A stretch of 64,000 bases of DNA from positions 62,001 through 126,000 of the forward strand of contig NZ_JAFCJZ010000016.1 of NCBI RefSeq assembly GCF_018130765.1, given 5' to 3'. The stretch comes from Bradyrhizobium iriomotense (GTDB taxonomy: Bacteria; Pseudomonadota; Alphaproteobacteria; Rhizobiales; Xanthobacteraceae). The notes under the pieces are model-generated. The model was not told the origin of the DNA and did not search any database. It saw nothing but the letters and a program-made list of their open reading frames with translations. Both the position numbers and the translations under genes were made by a program. Shown here in pieces: positions 17,157-25,989 of the stretch. Each line of letters starts with the position of its first letter. Positions within the stretch are counted from its first letter, which is position 1.

Positions 17157-18805
17157 ACGACTTGTCGCTACTTTCTTTGCGGAACTTGTCTGTGGTCGAT
17201 GCACCGGGCCGGGCGGTTGTCGGCAATATTTCGATTGACGTTCGCCCCGGTGAAACGATGTGTCTGGTTGGCGAATCTGGATCGGGAAAATCGGTCACTT
17301 CGCTTGCCGTCATGGGGCTGCTTCCGCGCGGCGCGCTGCGGCCGGCGGGAGGCGAAATCCTGCTGGCCGGAGAGAATCTGCTCGCAGCCAGCGAAACTCG
17401 CCTGCGCGCATTGCGCGCGACCAGCATGGCGATGATCTTCCAGGAGCCGATGACGGCGCTTAATCCGATCGAGCGGGTCGGCGACCAGATTGACGAGGTG
17501 CTGCGAGCTCATACCTCCCTGGGGAAGCGCGAAAGGCGTTCCCGCATGCTGAGCATGCTGGAGGAGGTCCATCTGCCGGACGTCGAACGCATTTGCCGGT
17601 CCTTTCCACATGAGATGTCCGGCGGTCAACGACAGCGCATCATGATCGCGATGGCGCTAATTCTGCGGCCGCGGCTGCTCATTGCCGATGAGCCGACCAC
17701 CGCGCTCGATGTGACCACGCAGAAGCAAATCATCGCTCTGATACGAGAATTGCGGGAAAATCACGGGACTGCCGTTCTCTTCATCACCCATGACATGGGC
17801 GTCGTCCGGGAGATCGCCGACCGCGTCACGGTCATGCGAAACGGGGCGATCGTCGAGAGCGGGTCGGTCGAGGACGTATTGGCGACGCCGCGAGAGGAAT
17901 ATACCCGCCGCCTCCTTGGCGCAGTCCCAAGCCTCGTGCCGCGCCGCCCCCGTCCCGAAAATGACGCTAAAGTCCTGCTGCAGGTCCAGGGCCTTGGCAA
18001 GCGTTACGGAATCCGTTCGATGTGGGGAGCCTCGCGCGAGGTCGTGGCGGCTCGTGAGATCGAGTTCTCGTTGCGCGCCGGACGTACGCTGGGAATCGTC
18101 GGCGAGTCGGGCTCGGGAAAGTCGACGGTGGCGCGATGCGCGATCAGGTTGACGAACCCCAGCGAGGGCGCGATCCACCTCGATGGACAATCGGTGACGG
18201 GCGGATCTCCGCGCGATCTCAAGCTGCTGCGCCGTCGTGTGCAGATGGTTTTCCAAGATCCATACCGGTCGCTGAACCCGCGAATCCGCGTCGGGGAATC
18301 CATCGTCGAGGGGCCGACGAATTACGGTGTTCCTCACGCAGAAGCCATGACCGAAGCTCGTCGGCTCCTGGAACTGGTTGGACTTCCGGGTGACGCGGTC
18401 AAGCGGTATCCGCACCAGTTTTCCGGTGGACAGCGCCAGCGCATCGCGATCGCGCGGGCGCTGGCGATGAAGCCGGAGGTCCTCGTCGCCGATGAGGCGG
18501 TCTCGGCACTCGACGTCTCGGTTCAGGCCCAGGTGCTCGAGCTATTGCGCGACGTCCAACAGCGATTTGGACTCGGAATCCTCTTCATCACGCATGACCT
18601 GCGGGTAGCGGCCCAGATTTGTGACGACATCATCGTGATGAAGAGTGGCTGCATCGTCGAACAGGGCTCGGCAACTGCGGTGCTCGGCAAACCTCAGGCT
18701 GAATACACCCGCCTGCTGTTCGAGGCCGCGCCTGGCCGGAATTGGGATTTCGCGAACTGTTGCCCGCTGGAGCCGGAGTCGACGCTCTCGATCGCGGCGG
18801 AATGA
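17153..18805 (+). CDS. Dipeptide-type ABC transporter, fused ATP-binding protein (DppD-DppF)
   Basis: 550 aa protein with two complete ATPase domains that are separate genes (dppD and dppF) in E. coli. Domain 1: Walker A GESGSGKS at 40-47, signature MSGGQRQRIMIA, Walker B LLIADEPTTALD. Domain 2: Walker A GESGSGKST near 322, signature FSGGQRQRIAIARALAMKP, Walker B VLVADEAVSALD, where Ala replaces the usual Pro of DEP. GTG at 17153 overlaps the dppC stop (GTGA) and has GGGGAAGGA upstream. One double-headed ATPase can serve both permeases. Such fusions (as in GsiA) are common in rhizobia. Confidence 0.95.
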   Translation: MNDLSLLSLRNLSVVDAPGRAVVGNISIDVRPGETMCLVGESGSGKSVTSLAVMGLLPRGALRPAGGEILLAGENLLAASETRLRALRATSMAMIFQEPMTALNPIERVGDQIDEVLRAHTSLGKRERRSRMLSMLEEVHLPDVERICRSFPHEMSGGQRQRIMIAMALILRPRLLIADEPTTALDVTTQKQIIALIRELRENHGTAVLFITHDMGVVREIADRVTVMRNGAIVESGSVEDVLATPREEYTRRLLGAVPSLVPRRPRPENDAKVLLQVQGLGKRYGIRSMWGASREVVAAREIEFSLRAGRTLGIVGESGSGKSTVARCAIRLTNPSEGAIHLDGQSVTGGSPRDLKLLRRRVQMVFQDPYRSLNPRIRVGESIVEGPTNYGVPHAEAMTEARRLLELVGLPGDAVKRYPHQFSGGQRQRIAIARALAMKPEVLVADEAVSALDVSVQAQVLELLRDVQQRFGLGILFITHDLRVAAQICDDIIVMKSGCIVEQGSATAVLGKPQAEYTRLLFEAAPGRNWDFANCCPLEPESTLSIAAE

Positions 18806-18851
18806 CCGCGATCATTCAATAACTGCTTCCAATCCAAGACAAGGATGCTTT

Positions 18852-19925
18852 GTGTCTCGTTCGTATCGCATTTCAGTTACTCCCGGGGATGGTATCGGCA
18901 ATGAGGTCATGCCCGAGGGCGTGAGTGTGCTCGAACGCGCGGCGACCCTCTTTGGCTTCACCCTGAAGCTGGACTGGTGCGATTTCGCGTCATGCGACTA
19001 CTATCTCAAGCATGGCACGATGCTGCCCGACGATTGGAAAGAAAGAATCGGAGGTTCTGACGCGATATTCTTCGGCGCGGTTGGATGGCCCTCGAAGGTC
19101 CCCGACCACATATCGCTGTGGGAATCGCTCCTCAAGTTCCGGCGCGAGTTCGATCAGTATGTGAATTTGCGACCGGTCCGCCTGATGCCCGGCGTGCCCT
19201 GTCCGCTGGTCGGCCGGAAACCCGGCGACATCGACTTCTGGGTCGTCCGCGAGAACACCGAGGGTGAATATTCCAGCGTCGGCGGATGCATGTTCCCGGG
19301 AACGGACCGTGAGATCGTGATGCAGGAAACGGTCATGAGCCGCCACGGTGTTGACCGCGTGCTGAAGTTTGCCTTCGAACTCGCGTCCCGGACGTCTCGG
19401 CGGCATCTGACGTCGGCGACCAAGTCGAACGGAATCTCGATCACGATGCCATACTGGGACGAGCGGGTTCGGGCGATGGCTAGTCAATATCCTGGCGTGC
19501 GCTGGGACCAATACCATATCGATATTCTGACCGCGCACTTTGTTCTCAATCCGAACCGCTTCAACGTCGTGGTGGCGTCAAATCTGTTCGGCGATATCCT
19601 GTCCGACCTCGGGCCAGCCTGCACCGGCACGATAGGCATCGCGCCGTCCGCCAATCTCAATCCCGAACGGAGATATCCGTCGGTGTTCGAGCCCGTCCAC
19701 GGTTCGGCGCCGGATATTTTCGGTCAGAATATCGCCAATCCGATCGGACAGATCTGGTCGGGTGCCATGTTGCTGGAGCACCTCGGTGAGACAAAAGCCG
19801 CCCAATCTATCGTTGCGGCGATCGAGCGGATACTGGCCGAGCCGTCGCTCAGGACACGCGATCTCGGCGGCGACGCCAGCACGCAGGAGTGTGGCAAGGC
19901 CATTTGCGAGGCCCTGGAACGCTGA
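18852..19925 (+). CDS. ttuC: Tartrate dehydrogenase / D-malate dehydrogenase family (TtuC-like)
   Basis: 357 aa NAD-dependent beta-decarboxylating dehydrogenase of the isocitrate/isopropylmalate superfamily. The N-terminus RSYRISVTPGDGIGNEVMPEG begins right after GTG 18852 (AAGGATG upstream); longer frames run into the ATPase gene. Conserved elements: RENTEGEYSSVGG (substrate loop), a Tyr/Lys region, and NLFGDILSDLGPACTGTIGIAPSANL with the metal-binding aspartates. GHGxWDQYH-type features and length point to tartrate/D-malate dehydrogenase rather than LeuB. It is 46 bp after the transporter and probably in its operon; it may act on a hydroxy-dicarboxylate released in the same pathway. Confidence 0.85.
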   Translation: MSRSYRISVTPGDGIGNEVMPEGVSVLERAATLFGFTLKLDWCDFASCDYYLKHGTMLPDDWKERIGGSDAIFFGAVGWPSKVPDHISLWESLLKFRREFDQYVNLRPVRLMPGVPCPLVGRKPGDIDFWVVRENTEGEYSSVGGCMFPGTDREIVMQETVMSRHGVDRVLKFAFELASRTSRRHLTSATKSNGISITMPYWDERVRAMASQYPGVRWDQYHIDILTAHFVLNPNRFNVVVASNLFGDILSDLGPACTGTIGIAPSANLNPERRYPSVFEPVHGSAPDIFGQNIANPIGQIWSGAMLLEHLGETKAAQSIVAAIERILAEPSLRTRDLGGDASTQECGKAICEALER

Positions 19926-19928
19926 TCG

Positions 19929-21395
19929 TCAGGATGCCGCGGCCAGGCCATCCAGCATCAGGTACTTCAATTCGGTGTATTCCTCGATGCCATGACGCGA
20001 TCCCTCGCGTCCGAGCCCACTTTGCTTGACGCCTCCGAAGGGAGCGACCTCGTTCGAGATGGCACCGGTATTGATTCCGATCATGCCGTATTCGAGGGCT
20101 TCGCAAACGCGGAAGATTCGGCCCACGTCGCGCGAGTAGAGATATGCCGCGAGGCCGGAAGTCGTGTCATTCGCGGCGGCGATCGCCTCGGCCTCGGTCG
20201 CGAAACGGATGACCCCGGCAACGGGGCCAAACGTTTCCTCTTGCGTTATACGCATCCCGGCTCTCACGCCGGCAAGTACGGTCGGTTCGTAGAACGTGCC
20301 TCCGAGATCGTGTCTTCGTCCGCCAATCACCACCCGTGCGCCGGACCTCACCGCATCGGCGATGTGCTCTTCCACCTTGTTGACTGCGTCCATTGTGATG
20401 AGCGGCCCCTGGATGACGTCACCGTCGAGACCATTGCCGACCTTCATCTGTCCGACGCGTTCCGCCAGCCGGGACAGAAATGCATCGTGAATACCGGACT
20501 GCGCATAGATCCGGTTCGCACAAACGCAGGTCTGTCCCATATTGCGGAACTTGGAGACGATAGCTCCCTCGACGGCGGCATCGAGGTCGGCATCGTCGAA
20601 AACGATGAAGGGTGAATTGCCGCCCAGCTCGAGCCCGACTTTCTTCACCGTCGAGGCGCATTGACGCATCAACAGCTTGCCCACCTCCGTGGATCCCGTG
20701 AAGCTGACCAGTCGAACGGCGGGGTGGCTCGTCAATACGCCACCGATCTCGACAGCGTCGCCGGTGATGATGTTGAGCACACCCGGGGGAAGCCCGGCTC
20801 GCTCGGCGAGCTTTGCAAGTGCGAGTGCCGAAAGAGGGGTCTCGGGTGCCGGCTTTACCACCGCGGTGCACCCGGCCGCCAGCGCAGGTGCGACCTTCCG
20901 TGTAATCATCGCTGCAGGAAAGTTCCAAGGCGTGATCGCTGCGATGACGCCCACTGGCTGCCGGACAACCATGATGCGAGAGTCTGGGCGCGGCGAGGGA
21001 ATAGTCTCGCCGTAGATGCGTTTGGCCTCCTCGGCGAAGAATTCGATGAAGGATGCGGCGTAGTCGATTTCGCCACGCGCTTCTGACAGCGGCTTGCCCT
21101 GCTCGAGTGTCATAAGCAGCGCAAGGTCCTCGCGGGCGGCGATGATGAGCTCGAACCAGCCTCGAAGTAGTGCGGAACGACCTTTTGCGGTGGTGCGTGA
21201 CCAGGCCGGGAAGGCCTCTGCCGCGCAGACAATCGCCGTGTTGGCCTCTGCAGCTCCAAAACGTGGAATGTGGGCAATGACTGTTCCGGTTGCCGGATTG
21301 GTGACCGGATCGACGGCATCGCCGCACCACTTCCCCGCGACGAAGCAGCGGTCTGCGAGGAGCGTCGGATCACGCAAGGCAATATTGGAGGTCAT
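19929..21395 (-). CDS. gabD: NAD(P)-dependent succinate-semialdehyde dehydrogenase GabD
   Basis: 488 aa aldehyde dehydrogenase. The stretch KFRNMGQTCVCANRIYAQ with catalytic Cys290 (and Cys292, the redox-switch partner in GabD) and general-base Glu256 in LELGGNSPF match E. coli GabD closely, as do ITPWNFPAAMITRKVAPALA and SFTGSTEVGKLLM. The start codon overlaps the stop of the upstream PLP-enzyme gene (ATGA, 21392-21395), so it ends a four- to five-gene operon. It converges on ttuC with only 3 bp between. It should oxidise succinate semialdehyde or a related semialdehyde made by the upstream enzymes. Confidence 0.92.
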   Translation of the reverse strand: MTSNIALRDPTLLADRCFVAGKWCGDAVDPVTNPATGTVIAHIPRFGAAEANTAIVCAAEAFPAWSRTTAKGRSALLRGWFELIIAAREDLALLMTLEQGKPLSEARGEIDYAASFIEFFAEEAKRIYGETIPSPRPDSRIMVVRQPVGVIAAITPWNFPAAMITRKVAPALAAGCTAVVKPAPETPLSALALAKLAERAGLPPGVLNIITGDAVEIGGVLTSHPAVRLVSFTGSTEVGKLLMRQCASTVKKVGLELGGNSPFIVFDDADLDAAVEGAIVSKFRNMGQTCVCANRIYAQSGIHDAFLSRLAERVGQMKVGNGLDGDVIQGPLITMDAVNKVEEHIADAVRSGARVVIGGRRHDLGGTFYEPTVLAGVRAGMRITQEETFGPVAGVIRFATEAEAIAAANDTTSGLAAYLYSRDVGRIFRVCEALEYGMIGINTGAISNEVAPFGGVKQSGLGREGSRHGIEEYTELKYLMLDGLAAAS

Positions 21396-22723
21396 GATTC
21401 CGCCGACGATTGGAGGACCTCACCCATGGCGGCGAGAAAGATGTCGGCGTCCTCACGCGAAAAGGGCAGCGGCGGGCGGATTTTCAGGACATGACCATCG
21501 AGGCCGGACGCACTGATCAGAATATTCTTCCTTCGCAGGTCATTGACGAGGCGCATTGCGACTTCCGGAGCGGGAGTCTTGCTTTCCCGATCGCGGACGA
21601 AATCCGCGCCGATGAAGAGGCCGGCACCGCGAACGTCGCCGATGCAATCGTGCTCACGCGCCAACTGGCGTAGCCCGGCCTTGATGTAGTTGCCGACGTC
21701 GAGCGCGTTGCGCTGCAGCTTCTCCTCTGCGATCACGTCAAGCACCGCGAGGCCGGCTGCGCAAGAGACCGGATTACCGCCAAATGTGTTGAAATAGCGT
21801 GCCTTGGAAGCGAAGTCGTTCAAAACCTCAGGACGTGCGACGACGCCGGCGAGCGGAATGCCGTTGCCCATCGGCTTACCCATGATGACGATGTCGGGTA
21901 CCACCTTGTGGCGCTGGAAGCCCCACATGGCATCACCGGTTCGCGCAAAGCCGGGCTGCACCTCGTCCGCAATGAATACGCCCCCGGCGCGCCGGATCAC
22001 GTCAACCGCGGGAGCGAGGAAACCTGCGGGATCAGACAGAATACCATCACTGGAGAAGATGGTATCGGTCACCAGAGCGGCCGGTTTGATGCCGTGCCGC
22101 CTGAGATCGTCGACAGCGCGCTGCACGTGATCCGCAAAGATCTCGCCGACCTGAGGGCCCAACCGGTAAGAGTCCGGTGCTGGCACGGTTCGGACATGCT
22201 GGCCAAGCGGGACGCCCTCCCCGAGAGAGGGAGAAAACTCTGAAACCGCGGCGGTAATGCCGTGATAGGCGTTCTCCGTCACGATGATGCCGGCGCCTCC
22301 GGTGAAGCTCTTGGCGACCCTTACCGCGAGATCCGAAGATTCGCTTCCCGTGCAGGTGAACATCACATTGGCGAGTTCATTGGGAAAGGTGGCGATAAGG
22401 CGCTCGGCATAGGTGATCACGACCTCATAGAGGTAGCGCGTATGTGTGTTCAGCGTCGCCGCCTGGCGGGCGATCGCCTCAACGACGCGCGGATGACAGT
22501 GACCGACCGCCGGCACGTTGTTGTAGACGTCGAGATACTTCGTCCCGTCTGCGCCGTGGAGCCATACGCCTTCGGCGCGGATGACATGGACCGGGTCTTC
22601 GTAGAACAGCTTGTAAGACGGTCCGAGGACGCGCTTGCGGCGTTCCAGCAGCGCAGCGACGTCGTCGGCCAATTTGGCGGTTCGGGCCGGATCGAACGCA
22701 TTGACCATCAATGGACGTGACAT
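21392..22723 (-). CDS. Class III PLP enzyme, AGXT2L (ethanolamine-phosphate/phosphohydroxylysine phospho-lyase)-like
   Basis: 443 aa; the ATG at 22723 has AGGTGA upstream and begins 4 nt after the kinase stop. Motifs resemble human AGXT2L1/AGXT2L2 more than GABA transaminase: an N-terminal RVLGPSYKLFYEDPVHVIRA block, YNNVPAVGHCHPRVV, LNTHTRYLYE, TGSESSDLAVRVAK, FIADEVQPGFARTG with the PLP Asp, and the Schiff-base Lys in IMGKPMGNGIPLAGV; FNTFGGNPVSCA follows. The phospho-lyases eliminate phosphate and ammonia from an O-phospho amino alcohol to give an aldehyde. The adjacent kinase gene supports that role; an ordinary aminotransferase remains the alternative. Confidence 0.82.
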   Translation of the reverse strand: MSRPLMVNAFDPARTAKLADDVAALLERRKRVLGPSYKLFYEDPVHVIRAEGVWLHGADGTKYLDVYNNVPAVGHCHPRVVEAIARQAATLNTHTRYLYEVVITYAERLIATFPNELANVMFTCTGSESSDLAVRVAKSFTGGAGIIVTENAYHGITAAVSEFSPSLGEGVPLGQHVRTVPAPDSYRLGPQVGEIFADHVQRAVDDLRRHGIKPAALVTDTIFSSDGILSDPAGFLAPAVDVIRRAGGVFIADEVQPGFARTGDAMWGFQRHKVVPDIVIMGKPMGNGIPLAGVVARPEVLNDFASKARYFNTFGGNPVSCAAGLAVLDVIAEEKLQRNALDVGNYIKAGLRQLAREHDCIGDVRGAGLFIGADFVRDRESKTPAPEVAMRLVNDLRRKNILISASGLDGHVLKIRPPLPFSREDADIFLAAMGEVLQSSAES

Positions 22724-22727
22724 GGTT

Positions 22728-23798
22728 TCACCTGGTTCTGTTGGTGCGTAGCATCCGCTGCGCGGTTCCCGGAGAGATGTGGGCGAGGCGGTCGAGGCCG
22801 TCCCACGCCGCACCGTTGTTCTTGAGGATATACGTGCTGTTTTCCGGATAGCGCTCCGCACGCCAGCCGGTGATCAGAACCGTAACGAGCAGCCGCGTGG
22901 CGATCAGATCGGGTAGCAGTTCGATCTCTTCGGGATACAGCGGCGTGATTTCCTGGTAAGCCTCGACAAATTCACTGGGGCCTTGAAGCGGATCCGGACC
23001 GGCGGCAATGTGATAGGCCGCGCCGATCGCGACGTCGTTGACGAGCTGAGTGCGAATGATGTCACCGAAATCGAGTATTCCCGAAACCTTGTCTGTGTCT
23101 GCGGCGTCGACCAGGACATTGTGTGTATTGAGGTCGTTGTGCACGACCTGAGTACGAAGTCCACTCATGCATGGCTTGGCTATCGTTCGGAAGCGCTCGA
23201 GGGCAATCTGCGCGAGCTTTGCCTTCTCGCCGTCCCGAACATATGTAAGCAACGGCTGTAGCCGATCCGCGTTGGCGATATCCCAGGCGAGCTCGTAGCT
23301 GTCGGACGGATGGCGGAAGTCCGCAAGCGCGCGGGCAAGCCGCGCGAGCGTCTGGCCAAGCCCATGGCGCTGGTTCGTCGTTCCGACAGTTTCTGACAGC
23401 GGGCGCCCCTGAAGAAAGCTGAAAAGGCGCACGGTACGCAGCGGGCTCTCGCCGATCGCAAGGCGCAGTTCGACTGCGCCGTTTCGCGCGGTACGGATGC
23501 GCTGGACCGGAAGACCTGGATCAACCTGTCCGATCCATTGCAAAGCCGCCGTTTGCAAATTGGTGACTTCCGGAGGTTCGGCGGGGTTCGTGAATTTGAG
23601 GAGATATTCGGCCCCGGCAGCATCGCGGAGGCGGAACATCCGATCCCGTTCGCTTGCCAGTTTCTTCGCTGTCGTCTCGAGACCGTAGTGCTGCCGCGCG
23701 ATCTCGGTGGCCTGCTCGTCGGAGACGTCAGGGGATGGCGTGGACAAAATTGAGGACAGGATGGGGTCGGTGAAGATCCCCATTCGGTCGATGCTCAC
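22728..23798 (-). CDS. APH-fold small-molecule kinase, hydroxylysine kinase-like
   Basis: 356 aa phosphotransferase of the aminoglycoside/choline kinase fold. Seen directly: a nucleotide-binding region with SERDRMFRLRDAAGAEYLLKFTN (Lys of the N-lobe), catalytic loop VVHNDLNTHNVLVD (HND replacing HGD), and metal-binding ILDFGD. The GTG at 23798 overlaps the stop of the GGT gene (GTGA) and has GGAG 7-8 nt upstream. Kinases of this subgroup pair with AGXT2L-type PLP enzymes (in human: hydroxylysine kinase and phosphohydroxylysine phospho-lyase), exactly as here. Likely reaction: ATP-dependent phosphorylation of a hydroxyl on an amino alcohol or hydroxy amino acid. Not a resistance gene on this context. 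Confidence 0.82.
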   Translation of the reverse strand: MSIDRMGIFTDPILSSILSTPSPDVSDEQATEIARQHYGLETTAKKLASERDRMFRLRDAAGAEYLLKFTNPAEPPEVTNLQTAALQWIGQVDPGLPVQRIRTARNGAVELRLAIGESPLRTVRLFSFLQGRPLSETVGTTNQRHGLGQTLARLARALADFRHPSDSYELAWDIANADRLQPLLTYVRDGEKAKLAQIALERFRTIAKPCMSGLRTQVVHNDLNTHNVLVDAADTDKVSGILDFGDIIRTQLVNDVAIGAAYHIAAGPDPLQGPSEFVEAYQEITPLYPEEIELLPDLIATRLLVTVLITGWRAERYPENSTYILKNNGAAWDGLDRLAHISPGTAQRMLRTNRTR

Positions 23799-25462
23799 GA
23801 TGAGACTCCAAATGCGACCCCGTCGTGCCCCGGGTCGGCGCCGCCGTCGAGGCGGCCGTCGACCAATCTGATGCCGTGGACGGCCGCGAACCCAAAGCCA
23901 TACGGCGAACGGATGATCTCACAGCCGTCGCCTTCCAGCTCCCTTGTCACATGCCGCGAGATGCGGTTGGAGACATCGATGGCGTCGCTGGTCGACGAAA
24001 ATCTGGGAGCGCTGACGGCCTCCGTCATGGTCATCCCGAAGTCGATCACATTGAGGATAGCCTGGAGCACACCCATGGCGATCTGCGTTGCACCGGGAGC
24101 ACCGATTACGAGGTAAGGGCGTTCGCCACGGAATAGGATGCTGGGGCAGATCGAACTGAATCGCGACTTGCCCGGTGCAATGGAGTTAGCATGCCCCGGC
24201 CGCGGGTCGAATACCGCCATGCAGCCGTTGTACATGAAGCCGAGGCCGTCGGTGATGACGCCCGACGGCTGGCCCAGCGAGTGAGTCATCGACACGCAAC
24301 ACCCGTCCTTGTCGACTACCGACAGGTGGGTCGTGTCCTTGGTCGGGAAACCGCCACGCAGGCGGGTCACGGTAGACCGCTTGCCAGATCGGATGTCCTC
24401 GGCAATCGTCGATGCGTAGTCCTTGCTCAGTAGCCTGTCGAACGGGACCTGCACGAAGTCGGGATCGCCAACGAAGCGGTCCTTGTCGGAAGTCGCACGC
24501 TTCATCGTTTCGCTGACCACACGAAGGTATGCCGCCGTGTTGTGACCGAGCGAGGCGAGGTCGAAATTCTCAAGGATGTTCAGCATCTCGACCAGCATGA
24601 GTCCGCCACCTGGCGGATGGTTGGTCGAAATCTTGTATCCACGGTAGTCGCCCCAGATCGGTTGGGCCAATTTCGGCTGGAAGGCTGCGAGATCACCAAG
24701 CGCAATCAGTCCCCCCTTGGCCTTCATGTCATCGGCGATCGCGTGCGCAATCTCGCCCTTGTAGAAGACGTCCGCCCCGTCTCGAGCAATCAGCCGCAGG
24801 ACTTGCCCAAGATCCCGGTTTACGACCTTGTCGCCGACGCGCTTCGGCGCGCCGTCCGCTCGGCAATAGAGATCTCGACCGGTCTTGCTGAAGGCAATGC
24901 GGGCATGATTGGGAGCGCGACCCATTTCACCCTCGTCCGACCAGAACCAGTGCACGTGCGGCCGCACGGTCCAGCCGCTCTCGGCATAAGCGATGGCCGG
25001 TTGAATGATCTCAGACCAGGGCAGTCGTCCGTGGGCGCGGTGCGCCGCCTCGTAGGCGCGTAGCGAGGCCGGGACTGCGACCGAGCCGTAGCCGAGGTCG
25101 TTGACCTGCCCTTTCAGAACAAATCCAAAGCCGTCACGCGTCTCGTCGATGATCAGGTCGCTCCACATGTCTGGCCGTGCCGCTGCGGGCGCTGGCGCGT
25201 GGAAGTCGAAATAGCCGTGATGCTTGCCTGGAGCATAGACTGCCATGCTGCCGAAGCCGGCGATGCCACACATCAGGGGATCGACGACCCCCTGCACGAA
25301 GGCACAAGCGATCGCAGCATCGACGGCATTGCCGCCGATGCGCAAGATATCTGCTCCGGCATCCGCCGCTTCGGGTTGCGGCGCGGCGATCATGGCGTTG
25401 ATCTTTGACAATTTAGGCTCGCTCTGTTCGAGGTGATGCAGCTCGATCCTCGGCTGCCCCAT
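23795..25462 (-). CDS. ggt: Gamma-glutamyltransferase family protein, without signal peptide
   Basis: 555 aa Ntn-hydrolase, paralogue of the protein at 11848-13452. GGNAVDAAIACAFVQGVVDP near the N-terminus, catalytic Thr in KDTTHLSVVDKDGCCVSMTH, then GFMYNGCMAVFDPRPGHANS and the C-terminal GGADPGHDGVAF. There is no signal peptide. The ATG at 25462 is 6 nt after the upstream gene's stop; a start nearer residue 18-24 is possible because homology begins there. It feeds directly into the kinase gene through a 4-bp overlap. I infer hydrolysis of a gamma-glutamyl (or similar amide) conjugate whose amine part goes to the kinase/phospho-lyase pair. Confidence 0.88.
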   Translation of the reverse strand: MGQPRIELHHLEQSEPKLSKINAMIAAPQPEAADAGADILRIGGNAVDAAIACAFVQGVVDPLMCGIAGFGSMAVYAPGKHHGYFDFHAPAPAAARPDMWSDLIIDETRDGFGFVLKGQVNDLGYGSVAVPASLRAYEAAHRAHGRLPWSEIIQPAIAYAESGWTVRPHVHWFWSDEGEMGRAPNHARIAFSKTGRDLYCRADGAPKRVGDKVVNRDLGQVLRLIARDGADVFYKGEIAHAIADDMKAKGGLIALGDLAAFQPKLAQPIWGDYRGYKISTNHPPGGGLMLVEMLNILENFDLASLGHNTAAYLRVVSETMKRATSDKDRFVGDPDFVQVPFDRLLSKDYASTIAEDIRSGKRSTVTRLRGGFPTKDTTHLSVVDKDGCCVSMTHSLGQPSGVITDGLGFMYNGCMAVFDPRPGHANSIAPGKSRFSSICPSILFRGERPYLVIGAPGATQIAMGVLQAILNVIDFGMTMTEAVSAPRFSSTSDAIDVSNRISRHVTRELEGDGCEIIRSPYGFGFAAVHGIRLVDGRLDGGADPGHDGVAFGVSS

Positions 25463-25468
25463 TAGGGT

Positions 25469-25909
25469 TCATTTCACAGGAAGCTGAATCTTATAGAGAT
25501 GATGATCGAAAAAGCGACCGTCGGATCGTGCGGTGAAGTTGCCCGTTACGATACCGCTCGCCCCCTCGAACCGGCCGCCACCGCCGATAATCGTCCACGA
25601 GATCGAGCCGGCGGCCGCACCTCCGGCCAAGTCGATGCTGCGGCCTGGATGTCGTGTTTCGACGATCAGATGACTGTGGATGCCCGGAAAATCGACGCGT
25701 CCCGCCTCCCAGAACTGACCGTCCTGGGCGAACACCATCGTATCGAAACTCGCCTGTCCGAGGACGTGTTCGATCTTTGCCTCCGGGGAGAGCCCTTCAT
25801 TCTTCACGTCGAGGATAGTCCCGGTTGCTTTCGACCTCACAAACCCTTTGGCATCCGGCACCGGAGCGCCTTCGCCCTCAAAATGAACTAGCACGGTCAG
25901 GATATTCAT
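25469..25909 (-). CDS. Uncharacterised small protein, beta-rich, first gene of the GGT-kinase operon
   Basis: 146 aa from ATG 25909 (GAGG 9 nt upstream); a longer frame to 26038 lacks a good site. I do not recognise the family. The C-terminal half has the pattern GSISWTIIGGGGRFEGASGIVTGNFTA split over residues 100-130, which resembles the strand-turn repeat (GGTGRFEGASG-type) found in calycin/allene-oxide-cyclase-like beta barrels. No signal peptide, membrane helix or cysteine cluster. It ends 6 bp before the GGT start and lies next to a dyad-rich promoter region, so it is cotranscribed with the GGT, kinase, PLP enzyme and GabD genes. A substrate- or intermediate-binding barrel would fit but is a guess. 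Confidence 0.65.
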   Translation of the reverse strand: MNILTVLVHFEGEGAPVPDAKGFVRSKATGTILDVKNEGLSPEAKIEHVLGQASFDTMVFAQDGQFWEAGRVDFPGIHSHLIVETRHPGRSIDLAGGAAAGSISWTIIGGGGRFEGASGIVTGNFTARSDGRFFDHHLYKIQLPVK

Positions 25910-25989
25910 GCTGCGTCGCCTCGCCAGAATTGCTGCCACGACACAACATAGGCGGCGGACAATGCTGACAGGGTATGAAAGCACGGCAA

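Noticed and set aside
19992..20615. 207-codon plus-strand frame opposite gabD
   Set aside because: gabD has intact catalytic motifs; the frame is a codon-bias shadow.
22724..22861. 46-codon N-terminal extension of the AGXT2L-like enzyme
   Set aside because: Falls inside the kinase gene and is Arg/Ser-rich without homology; the ATG at 22723 has a good ribosome site.
22728..23798. Aminoglycoside resistance gene reading of the APH-fold kinase
   Set aside because: HND catalytic loop, SERDRMF region and coupling to a PLP enzyme and GGT point to a metabolic kinase.
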